From positions 124,001-188,000 of the forward strand of contig JAXMFT010000007.1 in NCBI GenBank assembly GCA_046347635.1: a DNA stretch of 64,000 nucleotides, given 5' to 3'. The notes under the pieces were generated by a model. That model made no database searches, was not told where the DNA came from, and saw nothing but the letters and a program-made list of their open reading frames with translations. This DNA comes from JAGVSZ01 sp019137045 (GTDB lineage: Bacteria; Pseudomonadota; Gammaproteobacteria; Burkholderiales; SG8-39). Numbering within the stretch: position 1 is the first letter of the stretch; each line of letters starts with the position of its first letter. The position numbers and the translations under genes were made by a program. This document shows positions 33,105 through 42,563 of the stretch, piece after piece.

Positions 33105-33950
33105 ATGCCCGCGAAGTTCTTCAGCACCACCCAGTCGATCCCGCTCACCGGCGAGGTGCCGCGGCACGTCGCGATCATCATGGACGGCAACGGGCGCTGG
33201 GCGAAGCGTCGCTTCCTGCCGCGCGTGGCCGGTCATCGTCGTGGCGTGGAGGCGGTCCGCGCAACCGTGCGCGCCAGCGCCGAGCGCGGCGTCGAGTTCC
33301 TCACCCTGTTCGCGTTCAGCTCGGAGAACTGGCGCCGGCCGGAGGAGGAGGTCTCGGTGCTGAAGCAGCTCTTTCGCATGGCGCTCGAGCAGGAAGTCGA
33401 GAAGCTGCACGAGGCGGGGATCCGGCTGCGGGTGATCGGGCACGTCGCGCCGTTCGGCGAGACCATCGAAGACCTGGTGCGGCGCGCGGAGTCCCGCACC
33501 GCCGCCAACCGCGGGCTGACGCTGACCATCGCCGCGAACTACGGCGGGCGCTGGGACCTGCTCCAGGCAATCAACGCGATGACGAACGCAGCCCCGGACC
33601 GCGCCGGCCACTACACCGAGACCGACCTGACGCCCCACCTCGCGCTCAGCTATGCGCCGGAGCCCGACCTGTTCATCCGCACCGGCGGCGAACAGCGGAT
33701 CAGCAACTTCCTCGTCTGGCAGCTCGCCTACACCGAGCTCTATTTCACCGACCTCCTGTGGCCGGACTTCGACGCCGCAGCGCTCGACGCGGCGTTCCGC
33801 TGGTACGCCCAACGCGAGCGGCGCTTCGGGCGCACGAGCGATCAGCTGCGGGCGAGCGCCCCGCTGCCGGGCCGCGCCGAGCAGGCGGACGGGCCGGCGG
33901 AGCTCGCCACGGTCGAGCAGGGGTCGCCCCCCACGCGCGGCCGCGCGTGA
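33105..33950 (+). CDS. uppS: Isoprenyl transferase (undecaprenyl diphosphate synthase)
   Basis: Cis-prenyltransferase that builds the C55 lipid carrier for peptidoglycan and O-antigen. The catalytic motif IIMDGNGRWAKRR has the active Asp at residue 27; FAFSSENWRRP, TIAANYGGRWD and DLFIRTGGEQRISNFLVWQ are further family motifs. The protein is 281 residues, about 30 longer than E. coli UppS because of a Gly/Ala/Pro-rich tail after residue 248 that does not look structured. ATG 33105; Shine-Dalgarno weak. Followed by cdsA. Confidence 0.95.
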   Translation: MPAKFFSTTQSIPLTGEVPRHVAIIMDGNGRWAKRRFLPRVAGHRRGVEAVRATVRASAERGVEFLTLFAFSSENWRRPEEEVSVLKQLFRMALEQEVEKLHEAGIRLRVIGHVAPFGETIEDLVRRAESRTAANRGLTLTIAANYGGRWDLLQAINAMTNAAPDRAGHYTETDLTPHLALSYAPEPDLFIRTGGEQRISNFLVWQLAYTELYFTDLLWPDFDAAALDAAFRWYAQRERRFGRTSDQLRASAPLPGRAEQADGPAELATVEQGSPPTRGRA

Positions 33951-34034
33951 CCGAGACCCCGCCGGGGCACGGGTTGCGCCGCCTGACGCGGGTGCCCGGC
34001 GCACGGGGTGTCTGAGCGCCGGAATCCGGACGCG

Positions 34035-34865
34035 ATGCTGCGCCAGCGCATCATCACCGCCGCGGTGCTCGCGGCGATCTTCCTCGCGGCGCTCTTCGGC
34101 CTGCCCGCGGCGGGCTGGACGGTGCTCGCGGCGGCGGTGCTCGCGGCAGCGGCGTGGGAGTGGTGCGGGTTCGCACGCGGCGGCCGGACCGCCAGGATCG
34201 CCTATTCCGGGGCGACCGCGGGCGTCGGGATCGCCCTCGCGGCGGGACTCGGCCTCGCGGCCGGGCGGGCGGGAGCGCTCGGGCTCGTTCCGGTCTACGG
34301 TGTCGCGCTCGGTTTCTGGACGTTCGGGGCACCCGCGTGGCTCGCGTGGCGCCCGGAGCACCCGGCGGCCTGGCTCGTCCTGGCGGCCGGCTGGGTCGTG
34401 CTCATTCCCACCTTTCTCGCGCTCGTGCATCTGCGTAACATCAGCCCGGTCACGCTGCTCGCATTCATGATGCTGGTCTGGATCGCCGACATCGCCGCGT
34501 ACTTCGCCGGGCGCCGGTTCGGCCGGACCAAGCTCGCTCCGTCGATCAGTCCCGGCAAGACCCGCGCGGGGCTCTACGGCGCGCTCGCGGCGACTGCCGT
34601 CTTCGGCTTGCTGTGGATCACCTTCCTGCGCGTGCACGTCCCCGCGCTGGTGCGCGATCTGCCCGGCAGCGCGGCGTGGATGCTCGCATTCGTGCTGGTG
34701 CTGACGCTGCTCGCGGTGGTGGGCGACCTGTTCGAGTCGGCGCTCAAGCGCAGCGCCGGACTCAAGGACAGCGGCACGCTCCTGCCCGGGCATGGCGGCG
34801 TGCTCGACCGCATCGACGCGCTCACCGCGGTGCTGCCTGCCGCGGCCCTCGCGTGCATGGTATGA
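34035..34865 (+). CDS. cdsA: Phosphatidate cytidylyltransferase
   Basis: Integral membrane enzyme making CDP-diacylglycerol from phosphatidic acid and CTP. The 276-residue protein has about eight hydrophobic segments and the C-terminal signature KRSAGLKDSGTLLPGHGG followed by DRID. I choose ATG 34035 (MLRQRIITAAVLAA), which matches family N-termini; GTG 34008 is in frame and would add nine residues. The stop overlaps dxr by four bases (ATGA). The gap to uppS is 84 bases and appears empty. Confidence 0.93.
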   Translation: MLRQRIITAAVLAAIFLAALFGLPAAGWTVLAAAVLAAAAWEWCGFARGGRTARIAYSGATAGVGIALAAGLGLAAGRAGALGLVPVYGVALGFWTFGAPAWLAWRPEHPAAWLVLAAGWVVLIPTFLALVHLRNISPVTLLAFMMLVWIADIAAYFAGRRFGRTKLAPSISPGKTRAGLYGALAATAVFGLLWITFLRVHVPALVRDLPGSAAWMLAFVLVLTLLAVVGDLFESALKRSAGLKDSGTLLPGHGGVLDRIDALTAVLPAAALACMV

Positions 34866-36061
34866 GCGCACCTGCCAACGTGGCCATTCTCGGGGCGACC
34901 GGCTCGATCGGCCGCAGCACGCTCGACGTCATTGCGCGCCATCCGGACCGCTTCCGCGCCTATGCCCTGACCGCGAACACGCAGGTCGACGAGCTCTTCG
35001 AGCTCTGCGTCGCCCTGCGACCGCCGCTCGCGGCGCTGGCCGATGCGCGCGCGGCCGACACGCTGCGCGCGCGGCTCGCCGCGGCGGCCGTTCCCACCGA
35101 GGTCTTCGCCGGCGCGGCGGGGCTCGTCGCGCTCGCCCAGTGGCCGGAAGTCGACGCGGTCATGGCCGCGATCGTCGGCGCGGCCGGCCTCGCTCCGACG
35201 CTCGGCGCGGCGCGCGCCGGGAAGAAGCTCCTCCTCGCGAACAAGGAGGCGCTGGTGATGGCAGGACCGATCTTCATGGCCGCGGTGCGCGCGAGCGGGG
35301 CGCAACTCCTGCCGATCGACAGCGAGCACAACGCGATCTTCCAGTGCCTGCCGCCGCGCGCATCGTCGGGCCTCGCGGACTGCGGCGTGCGGCGCATCCT
35401 GCTCACCGGATCGGGCGGCCCGTTCCGCACCCGCAGCCTCGCCGAGCTGGCCGGGGTCACCCCGGACGAGGCGTGCGCGCACCCGAACTGGAGCATGGGG
35501 CGCAAGATCTCGGTCGACTCGGCCACGATGATGAACAAGGCGCTCGAAATCATCGAGGCGCACTGGCTCTTCCGCGCGCCGCCGGCGCAGATCGAGGTGG
35601 TGGTGCACCCGCAGAGCGTGGTCCACTCGATGGTGGAGTACGCCGACGGATCGGTCATCGCGCAGCTCGGCCATCCGGACATGCGCACGCCGATCGCGCA
35701 GGCGCTCGCGTACCCCGACCGCGTCGAGGCCGGCGTCCCGTCCCTCGACCTCGGCCGCCTGGGCGCGCTGACGTTCGAGGCGCCCGACTTCGCGCGCTTC
35801 CGCGCCCTCGCCCTCGCCTACGACGTGCTGGCCGCGGGCGGCACCGCGCCGGCGATCTTCAACGCCGCGAACGAGGTCGCCGTGGCCGCGTTCCTGCGCG
35901 GGACGCTCCCCTTCGCGCGCATCACCGACGTGATCGAGGCGGCGCTCGCCGGGGTGCCGGCCGCCGCCGCCGCGAACGTCGAGGACATCCTGGAGGCGGA
36001 CCGCCGCGCGCGCGAGGCGGCGTCTGCGAACGCCGGGCGGCGCTTTGCGAGGTCGGCATGA
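34862..36061 (+). CDS. dxr: 1-deoxy-D-xylulose 5-phosphate reductoisomerase
   Basis: Second step of the MEP isoprenoid pathway, DXP to MEP using NADPH. The 399 residues show the NADPH motif ILGATGSIGRSTLDVI, LLLANKEALVMAG, the metal site DSEHNAIFQCLP, GSGGPFRT, and NWSMGRKISVDSATMMNKA. Length fits the family. The start overlaps the cdsA stop and its stop overlaps the rseP start, so three membrane or isoprenoid genes are translationally coupled. It feeds uppS two genes upstream. Confidence 0.97.
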   Translation: MSAPANVAILGATGSIGRSTLDVIARHPDRFRAYALTANTQVDELFELCVALRPPLAALADARAADTLRARLAAAAVPTEVFAGAAGLVALAQWPEVDAVMAAIVGAAGLAPTLGAARAGKKLLLANKEALVMAGPIFMAAVRASGAQLLPIDSEHNAIFQCLPPRASSGLADCGVRRILLTGSGGPFRTRSLAELAGVTPDEACAHPNWSMGRKISVDSATMMNKALEIIEAHWLFRAPPAQIEVVVHPQSVVHSMVEYADGSVIAQLGHPDMRTPIAQALAYPDRVEAGVPSLDLGRLGALTFEAPDFARFRALALAYDVLAAGGTAPAIFNAANEVAVAAFLRGTLPFARITDVIEAALAGVPAAAAANVEDILEADRRAREAASANAGRRFARSA

Positions 36062-37422
36062 GTCTCGTCCATACCATCGTCTCGTTCGTGGTCGCGCTCG
36101 GCGTGCTCATCGTCGTGCACGAGCTCGGGCACTACCTGGTCGCGCGCTGGTGCGGGGTCAAGGTGCTGCGCTTCTCGGTCGGCTTCGGACGGGCGCTTGC
36201 GCGCCGCCGCTTCGGCCCGGACGGCACCGAATGGGTCATCGCGGCGGTGCCGCTCGGCGGCTACGTGAAAATGGTCGACGAGCGCGAGGGGACGGTCGCA
36301 CCGGAGGACCTGCCGCGCGCGTTCAACCGCCAGAGCGTCTGGCGCCGCTTCGCGATCGTGCTCGCCGGACCGGTGGCGAACTTCCTGCTGGCGATCGCGC
36401 TCTACTGGGGACTCTTCCTCGGCGGCATCCAGGAGGCCAAGCCCATCCTCGCCGCCCCGGAGGCGGGCACCGCGGCGGCGCAGGCGGGGCTTGCGCGCGG
36501 CGACGTCGTCCGGGCGGTGAACGACGAGCCGGTCGCGACCTGGCAGGAGGTCCGCTGGCGCGTGCTCCAGCTCGCGCTCGACCGCAAGGTCGCGCGGCTC
36601 GAGGTGCAGAGCGCCAACGGCGCCCTCGAATGGCGCACGCTCGACCTCGGCCGGGTCGGGGCCGAGGAGGTGGAAGGCGATCTGCTCGCGCGCCTCGGGC
36701 TGCGCCTCTTCCGGCCCGACGTGCCGCCGACGATCGGACAGGTCGTCGCGGGAGGGGTCGCCGAGCGCTCGGGGCTCGCCGCGCGCGACCGGGTCCTCAC
36801 CATCGACGGCGCGCCGGTCCCCACCTGGGAGGCCCTCGTCGCGAAAGTGCGCGCGAGCGCTGGGCGGCCGCTCGCGCTCGAGGTCGACCGCGCGGGCGCG
36901 CGGGTGCGCATCGACCTGACGCCGGAGCCGGTTGCGCAGGGCGCCGGCACCATCGGACGCATCGGGGCGGGCCCCTACGTCGATCCCGGCGCGATGAGCG
37001 CCTACCTGATCGAGGTGCGCTACGGGCCCGGCGCGGCCCTCGCGCGTGCGCTCGCGAAGACCTGGGAGATGTCGGTGTTCTCGCTGCGCATGCTGGCGAA
37101 GATGATCGTCGGCGAGGTCTCCTGGCGCAATCTGTCCGGGCCGGTGACCATCGCCGACTACGCCGGCCAGTCGGCCCAGCTCGGCCTGGTGCCCTATCTC
37201 GCGTTCCTCGCGCTGATCAGCATCAGCCTCGGCGTGCTCAACCTGCTGCCCATCCCGCTTCTGGACGGCGGCCACCTGATGTACTATACGATCGAAGTGC
37301 TGAAGGGGAGCCCGGTGTCCGAGCGCGTGATGGAGATCGGTCAGCGCGCGGGGCTGGTGGTGCTTCTGTTCCTGATGGCGTTCGCTTTTTATAACGACAT
37401 AAATCGCCTGATCTCGGGCTGA
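36058..37422 (+). CDS. rseP: RIP metalloprotease RseP (site-2 protease)
   Basis: Inner-membrane zinc protease that cleaves RseA and remnant signal peptides. The 454 residues hold the zinc motif HELGH (His21, Glu22, His25) in the first membrane helix, a conserved GFGRALARR and GGYVKM region, two PDZ domains (about 115-205 and 210-290), and the C-terminal LLPIPLLDGGHLMYY that supplies the third zinc ligand. ATG 36058 overlaps the dxr stop. Just upstream of bamA, the conserved envelope-stress neighbourhood; no rseA is in the window. Confidence 0.96.
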   Translation: MSLVHTIVSFVVALGVLIVVHELGHYLVARWCGVKVLRFSVGFGRALARRRFGPDGTEWVIAAVPLGGYVKMVDEREGTVAPEDLPRAFNRQSVWRRFAIVLAGPVANFLLAIALYWGLFLGGIQEAKPILAAPEAGTAAAQAGLARGDVVRAVNDEPVATWQEVRWRVLQLALDRKVARLEVQSANGALEWRTLDLGRVGAEEVEGDLLARLGLRLFRPDVPPTIGQVVAGGVAERSGLAARDRVLTIDGAPVPTWEALVAKVRASAGRPLALEVDRAGARVRIDLTPEPVAQGAGTIGRIGAGPYVDPGAMSAYLIEVRYGPGAALARALAKTWEMSVFSLRMLAKMIVGEVSWRNLSGPVTIADYAGQSAQLGLVPYLAFLALISISLGVLNLLPIPLLDGGHLMYYTIEVLKGSPVSERVMEIGQRAGLVVLLFLMAFAFYNDINRLISG

Positions 37423-37436
37423 GCCGCGCCCACTCG

Positions 37437-39716
37437 ATGACCCAGCGACTCGTCGCGGCCCTGCTCGGACTGCTGCTCGCTCGGTACGCGATCGCGTTCG
37501 AGCCCTTCGTCGTCCGCGACATCCGCCTGGAGGGTATCCAGCGCGTCGAGGCCGGCACCGTCTTCAGCTACCTCCCGGTCAAGGTCGGCGAGACCATGAC
37601 CAACGAGAAGGCCGCGCAGGCGATCCGCGCGCTGTTCGCGACCGGACTCTTCAGCGACGTGCGGGTGGAGGCCGACGGCAACGTGCTCGTCGTGGCGGTG
37701 CACGAACGACCGGCGATCGCCCAGATCGACTTCGTCGGCATGAAGGAGTTTCCCGCCGACCAGGTGCGCAAGGCGCTGCGCGAGAACGGCATTGCCGAGG
37801 GCCGCACCTTCGACAAGGCGGTGGTCGACCAGGCCGAGCAGGAGATCAAGCGCCAGTACCTGACGCGCGGCCGCTACGGGGTCACCGTGACCACCACCGT
37901 CACGCCGCTCGACCGCAACCGCGTGTCGATCAACTTCACCGTGGACGAAGGCGAAGTCGCGAAGATCCGCAGCATCAACATCGTCGGCAACCGCGTGTTC
38001 ACCGAGAAGGAGCTGCTCGACCTGATGACGCTCCAGACCCCCGGGTGGCTATCCTGGTACACGAAGAACGACCAGTACTCGCGCCAGAAGCTGTCCGGCG
38101 ACCTGGAGAAGATCCGCTCCTGGTACCTGAACCGGGGCTACCTCGATTTCAACATCGAGTCCACGCAGGTCTCGATCACCCCCGACAAGCGCGACATCTA
38201 CATCACGATCAACCTGTCGGAGGGCGAGAAGTACACGGTGCGCGACGTCAAGCTCGGCGGCCAGCTCCTGCTGCCGGAGGCCGAGCTCGCCCGGCTGGTC
38301 ACGCTCAAGCCGGGGGAGGCGTTCTCGCGCGAGAAGCTCGCCGAGTCCACCAAGCGCATCTCCGAGCGCCTGGGCGACGAGGGCTACGCGTTCGCGAACG
38401 CGAACGCGGTGCCCGACGTGGACAAGGAGAACCGCACGGTCGCCTTCACCATCATGGTGGACCCCGGGCGGCGCGTGTACGTGCGGCGCATCAACGTGGT
38501 CGGGAACACCCGCACGCGCGACGAAGTGGTCCGGCGCGAGCTGCGCCAGCTCGAAGGCTCGTTCTACGACGCGCAGAAGCTCCAGCAGTCCAAGCGGCGC
38601 GTGGACCGTCTGAACTATTTCGCCGAAGTCGACGTCGACACCGAGCCGGTGCCGGGGACCACCGACCAGGTGGACGTCACCGTCAAGGTCAAGGAGAAGC
38701 CGACCGGGAACCTGCTGTTCGGGGTCGGGTTCTCGAGCTCCGACGGGGTGGTGCTGCAGGCATCGGCGAACCAGCAGAACATCTTCGGCTCGGGCAAGGC
38801 GATCGGCATCGCCGCCAATACGAGCAAGGTCAACCGCAACATCGGCATCTCGTACACCGACCCTTACTTCACCGTCAACGGGGTGAGCGCCGGATTCGAC
38901 ATCTACGACCGGCGCTTCGACGCGGACGCGCTCAACCTCGGCAACTACATCACCGAGACGCGCGGGTTCGGGGGGCGGATCGGCTACCCGATCACCGAGC
39001 TCGATCGCATCAACTTCGGCCTCACTGCCGAAGAGACGCGCATCGAAACCTTTCCCGACAGCCCGCAGCGGTTCATCGATTTCGTCGCCCAGAACGGCGA
39101 CGCGCCCCAGGCACTGATCGGGACGGCGTCCTGGGTGCGGGACCGGCGCGACAGCGCGATCTGGACCACCAGCGGCACGATCCAGCGCGCTACGGTCGAG
39201 AGCACCTTTCCGGTGCTCGACCTGCGCTACTACAAGCTCGGCTACCAGATCGGCTGGTACTACCCCGTCACGACGGATTTCACGCTGTTCCTGAACGGCG
39301 AGGTCGGCTATGGCGGCGGGTACGACGGCAAACAGCTGCCGTTCTACAAGGCCTTCTATGCCGGGGGCGCCTCGAGCGTGCGCGGCTACGAACAGAGCTC
39401 GCTCGGCCCGCGCGACGCAAACGGCGTGCTCGGCGGCAGCCGCAAGGTGGTGGGGAACGCGGAGTTCCTCTTCCCGGTGCCCGGGATGGGGCAGGACCGC
39501 TCGGCGCGTCTCGGGGTGTTCTTCGACGTGGGCCAGGTGTGGGACCAGAACAGCCCGTACACGCTGTCGGACCTGGAGTTGCGGTACTCTACGGGCATTG
39601 TTTTCTCGTGGAATTCGCCTTTCGGACCGCTCAAGCTGAGCGTTGCCCAGCCGATCAACGACAAGCCCGGCGACCAGATCCAGCGCTTCCAGTTCGTGTT
39701 TGGGCAGACGTTCTGA
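37437..39716 (+). CDS. bamA: Outer membrane protein assembly factor BamA
   Basis: Core of the BAM complex that inserts beta-barrel proteins into the outer membrane. The 759-residue protein has a signal peptide (about 1-20, cleaved near RYAIA-FEPF), five POTRA domains (about 20-420) and a 16-strand barrel with the conserved VRGYEQSSLGPRD loop and a C-terminal Phe after QFVFGQTF, the outer membrane insertion signal. ATG 37437 is 14 bases after rseP. No sigma-E promoter was recognised upstream. Followed by the Skp-like chaperone gene. Confidence 0.97.
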   Translation: MTQRLVAALLGLLLARYAIAFEPFVVRDIRLEGIQRVEAGTVFSYLPVKVGETMTNEKAAQAIRALFATGLFSDVRVEADGNVLVVAVHERPAIAQIDFVGMKEFPADQVRKALRENGIAEGRTFDKAVVDQAEQEIKRQYLTRGRYGVTVTTTVTPLDRNRVSINFTVDEGEVAKIRSINIVGNRVFTEKELLDLMTLQTPGWLSWYTKNDQYSRQKLSGDLEKIRSWYLNRGYLDFNIESTQVSITPDKRDIYITINLSEGEKYTVRDVKLGGQLLLPEAELARLVTLKPGEAFSREKLAESTKRISERLGDEGYAFANANAVPDVDKENRTVAFTIMVDPGRRVYVRRINVVGNTRTRDEVVRRELRQLEGSFYDAQKLQQSKRRVDRLNYFAEVDVDTEPVPGTTDQVDVTVKVKEKPTGNLLFGVGFSSSDGVVLQASANQQNIFGSGKAIGIAANTSKVNRNIGISYTDPYFTVNGVSAGFDIYDRRFDADALNLGNYITETRGFGGRIGYPITELDRINFGLTAEETRIETFPDSPQRFIDFVAQNGDAPQALIGTASWVRDRRDSAIWTTSGTIQRATVESTFPVLDLRYYKLGYQIGWYYPVTTDFTLFLNGEVGYGGGYDGKQLPFYKAFYAGGASSVRGYEQSSLGPRDANGVLGGSRKVVGNAEFLFPVPGMGQDRSARLGVFFDVGQVWDQNSPYTLSDLELRYSTGIVFSWNSPFGPLKLSVAQPINDKPGDQIQRFQFVFGQTF

Positions 39717-39757
39717 GCGGGCGCCGGAATGGCGCAGCGGGAGCGAAGCAGCAGGAG

Positions 39758-40279
39758 ATGAACTTGAGAAAGTGGCAGGCGGTTGCCGTTGCCGTGGCGC
39801 TGGGCTGCGCGGGCCCGAGCCTGGCGCAGGTCGAGGGAAAGATCGGGTTCGTGAACCTGGACCGCATCCTGCGCGACGCCGCGCCGGCGCAGCGGGCGCA
39901 GAAGAAGATCGAGGCGGAGTTCTCCAAGCGCGACCAGGAGATGGCGCGGCTCGCCGAGCAGCTGAAGCGCACGCAGGAGGCGCTGGAGAAGAACGCGATG
40001 ACGATGTCGGAGTCGGAGCGGCGCAACCGCGAGCGCGAGTTCGCCGAGATGAACCGCGAGTTCCAGCGCAAGCAGCGCGAGTTCCGCGAGGACCTCAACC
40101 AGCGCCGCAACGAGGAGCTGTCGGGCATCCTCGAACGCGCGAACCGCGTCGTGCGCCAGATCGCCGAGGCCGAGAAGTTCGACATCATCTTCCAGGAGGC
40201 CGTGTTCGCGAGCCCGCGCATCGACATCACCGACAAGGTGATCCGCGCGCTCGACGACGCTTCGCCCGGCAAGAAGTAG
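39758..40279 (+). CDS. Periplasmic OmpH/Skp-family chaperone
   Basis: Skp-type chaperone that carries unfolded outer membrane proteins to BAM. The 173-residue protein has a signal peptide ending near SLA-QVEG, then KIGFVNLDRILRDAAPAQRA and a long charged coiled coil (about 45-140) typical of Skp arms. The AGGAG at 39753-39757 abuts ATG 39758, so TTG 39764, six bases further on, may be the true start. Location between bamA and lpxD is the standard skp position. Confidence 0.9.
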   Translation: MNLRKWQAVAVAVALGCAGPSLAQVEGKIGFVNLDRILRDAAPAQRAQKKIEAEFSKRDQEMARLAEQLKRTQEALEKNAMTMSESERRNREREFAEMNREFQRKQREFREDLNQRRNEELSGILERANRVVRQIAEAEKFDIIFQEAVFASPRIDITDKVIRALDDASPGKK

Positions 40280-40290
40280 CGCGGCCGGCC

Positions 40291-41331
40291 ATGCGCTCCG
40301 GCCCGCTCAGGCTCGGCGACATCGTCGCACGGCTCGGGGGCGAGCTCCTCGGCGACCCGGACGTGGAAGTCTCGACGGTCGGGACGCTCCGGGCAGCCGG
40401 CCCCGGCGCGATCAGCTTCCTCTCCCAGTCCCGCTTCCGCGCCGACCTCGCCGCGACCCGGGCCTCGGCGCTGATCGTGGCCCCTGATGCGCGCGCGGCG
40501 TCCAGCCTGCCGCGGATCGTCTGCAAGGATCCCTACGCCTACTTCGCCCGCGTGTCCGCGCTGCTCAATCCCACCCCGGCAGTGACGCCCGGGATCCACC
40601 CGAGCGCCGTAGTTGCGCCGGACGCGCGCATCGCGCCGACTGCCCACGTCGGCGCAGGGTGCGTGATCGGCGCGCAGGCGAGCGTCGGCGACGGGGCAGC
40701 GGTGGGTGCGGCGTGCGTGATCGGCGAGGGCGCGAGCGTCGGCGCGCACGCCCGGCTGCATCCCCGCGTCACGCTGTACGGGGGTTGCGAGATCGGCGAA
40801 CGATCGATCGTGCACTCCGGCGCGGTGATCGGCGCGGACGGGTTCGGGTTCGCGAACGAAGACGGAAAATGGCTCAAGATTCCGCAGGTCGGACGGGTGC
40901 GGGTCGGCGCGGACGTGGAGATCGGCGCCAACACCACGATCGATCGCGGGGCCATCGAGGACACGGTGATCGAGGATGGCGTCAAGCTCGACAACCAGAT
41001 CCAGATCGGGCACAACTGCCGCATCGGGGCGCACACCGCGATCGCGGGCTGCGTCGGGATCGCGGGCAGCACGACCGTCGGACGCCACTGCATGATCGGG
41101 GGTGCGGCGATGATCGGTGGTCATCTCTCGATCGCCGATCGCGTGGTGGTCGCCGGGAGCACGGTCGTCACCAAGTCGATCGAATCGCCCGGGACCTACC
41201 TGAGCGTGATCCCGGCCGAGGAGGCGCGCGAGTGGCGGCGGATCGTGGCACACCTGCGCAGCCTCGCCCGCCTGACCGACCGATTGCGCGAGCTCGACCG
41301 GCGCGTGCGCGAACTGGAGCAGGAACGATGA
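40291..41331 (+). CDS. lpxD: UDP-3-O-acylglucosamine N-acyltransferase LpxD
   Basis: Third step of lipid A synthesis, adding the N-linked hydroxyacyl chain. The 346 residues have an N-terminal uridine-binding domain (about 1-100), a left-handed beta helix of hexapeptide repeats (about 105-290) with GADGFGFANEDG and IQIGHNCRIGAHTAIAG (catalytic His region), and a C-terminal helix (RLTDRLRELDRRVREL). ATG 40291. The stop overlaps fabZ by four bases. Confidence 0.96.
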   Translation: MRSGPLRLGDIVARLGGELLGDPDVEVSTVGTLRAAGPGAISFLSQSRFRADLAATRASALIVAPDARAASSLPRIVCKDPYAYFARVSALLNPTPAVTPGIHPSAVVAPDARIAPTAHVGAGCVIGAQASVGDGAAVGAACVIGEGASVGAHARLHPRVTLYGGCEIGERSIVHSGAVIGADGFGFANEDGKWLKIPQVGRVRVGADVEIGANTTIDRGAIEDTVIEDGVKLDNQIQIGHNCRIGAHTAIAGCVGIAGSTTVGRHCMIGGAAMIGGHLSIADRVVVAGSTVVTKSIESPGTYLSVIPAEEAREWRRIVAHLRSLARLTDRLRELDRRVRELEQER

Positions 41332-41771
41332 ACACGATGGACATCAAGGCGGTGCTCGAGCACCTGCCGCACCGCTACCCCTTCCTGCTGGTCGACCGCG
41401 TGCTGGAGATGGAGGCGGGCAAGAGCATCGTCGCGCTCAAGAACGTGACCATCAACGAGCCGTTCTTTCCCGGGCACTTCCCGCACCACCCGGTGATGCC
41501 GGGAGTGATGGTGATCGAGGCGATGGCCCAGGCGGCGGCCATCCTCGCATTCAAGTCCGGAGAGCGCCTGCCCGACGAGCGCTCGGTGGTGTACTTCGTC
41601 GGCATCGACGAGGCGCGATTCAAGAGCCCGGTCGTGCCGGGCGACCAGCTCGTCCTGCACGCGCGCATCGACCGGCACCTGAAGGGCATCTGGAAGTTCT
41701 CCACCGAGGCGCGCGTCGGGGAGCGGCTCGCGGCCGAGGCGAAGATGATGTGCGCGATGCGCGACGCCTGA
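41328..41771 (+). CDS. fabZ: 3-hydroxyacyl-ACP dehydratase FabZ
   Basis: Hotdog-fold dehydratase of fatty acid elongation. The 147 residues carry the active-site motif PFFPGHFPHHPVMPGV with catalytic His50 and, in the helix after it, Glu64. The HRYPFLLVDRVLE N-terminus is typical. ATG 41328 overlaps the lpxD stop; ATG 41337 is a second possible start. Its place inside the lpx operon lets the cell balance phospholipid and lipid A, which compete for hydroxymyristoyl-ACP. Confidence 0.97.
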   Translation: MNTMDIKAVLEHLPHRYPFLLVDRVLEMEAGKSIVALKNVTINEPFFPGHFPHHPVMPGVMVIEAMAQAAAILAFKSGERLPDERSVVYFVGIDEARFKSPVVPGDQLVLHARIDRHLKGIWKFSTEARVGERLAAEAKMMCAMRDA

Positions 41772-41776
41772 CGGGC

Positions 41777-42553
41777 ATGCCCGACATCCACCCCACCGCC
41801 ATCGTCGCGCCGGCGGCGCGGCTCGCGGACGACGTCGCCGTCGGGGCCTATTCGATCATCGGTCCGGACGTCGAGATCGGCGCCGGTACGCGGATCGGCC
41901 CGCACACGGTGATCGAGGGACACACCCGCATCGGGCGCGAGAACCGCATCGGGTCGTTCACCGCGCTCGGCGGTCCGCCGCAGGACAAGTCCCACGCGGG
42001 CGACCCGACGCGCCTCGAGGTGGGCGACCGCAACACGATCCGCGAGTACTGCACGTTCAACACCGGCACGCGCAAGGATGCCGGGGTCACGCGCGTGGGC
42101 GACGACAACTGGATCATGTCCTACGTCCACATCGCCCACGACTGCCAGGTGGGCGACCGGACCGTGCTCGCCAACAACACCCAGCTCGCCGGCCACTGCC
42201 ACATCGGGGACTGGGCGATCCTGGGCGGCTTCACCGGCGTCCACCAGTTCGTGCGGATCGGCGCGCACGTGATGATCGGCGGCGGCACGATGCTGCGCCA
42301 GGACGTGCCCCCGTACATCACCGTCGCCGGCAGCCCGCCGAAGGCGCTCGGGCTCAACGCGGAGGGGCTGCGGCGGCGCAGTTTCGCCGCGGAAGCGATC
42401 GCCGCGCTGGGCGAGGCGTATCGCACCCTCTACCGCCGCGGGCTCACGCTCGCGGAGGCGCAGAGCGCGCTCGCGCGCCAGGCCGCCACCTGCCCCGAGG
42501 TGGCGCTGTTCGAGCAGTTCCTGCGCACCGCCACGCGCGGGATCGTGCGCTGA
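41777..42553 (+). CDS. lpxA: UDP-N-acetylglucosamine acyltransferase LpxA
   Basis: First committed step of lipid A synthesis. The 258-residue protein is a left-handed beta helix from IHPTAIVAP onward, with the catalytic His in VHIAHDCQVGDR and the acyl-chain region GGFTGVHQFVRIGAHVMIGG, followed by a C-terminal helical domain. ATG 41777 is five bases after the fabZ stop; a longer in-frame start inside fabZ is not needed. Standard lpxD-fabZ-lpxA-lpxB order. Confidence 0.97.
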   Translation: MPDIHPTAIVAPAARLADDVAVGAYSIIGPDVEIGAGTRIGPHTVIEGHTRIGRENRIGSFTALGGPPQDKSHAGDPTRLEVGDRNTIREYCTFNTGTRKDAGVTRVGDDNWIMSYVHIAHDCQVGDRTVLANNTQLAGHCHIGDWAILGGFTGVHQFVRIGAHVMIGGGTMLRQDVPPYITVAGSPPKALGLNAEGLRRRSFAAEAIAALGEAYRTLYRRGLTLAEAQSALARQAATCPEVALFEQFLRTATRGIVR

Positions 42554-42563
42554 CTCGCGCACG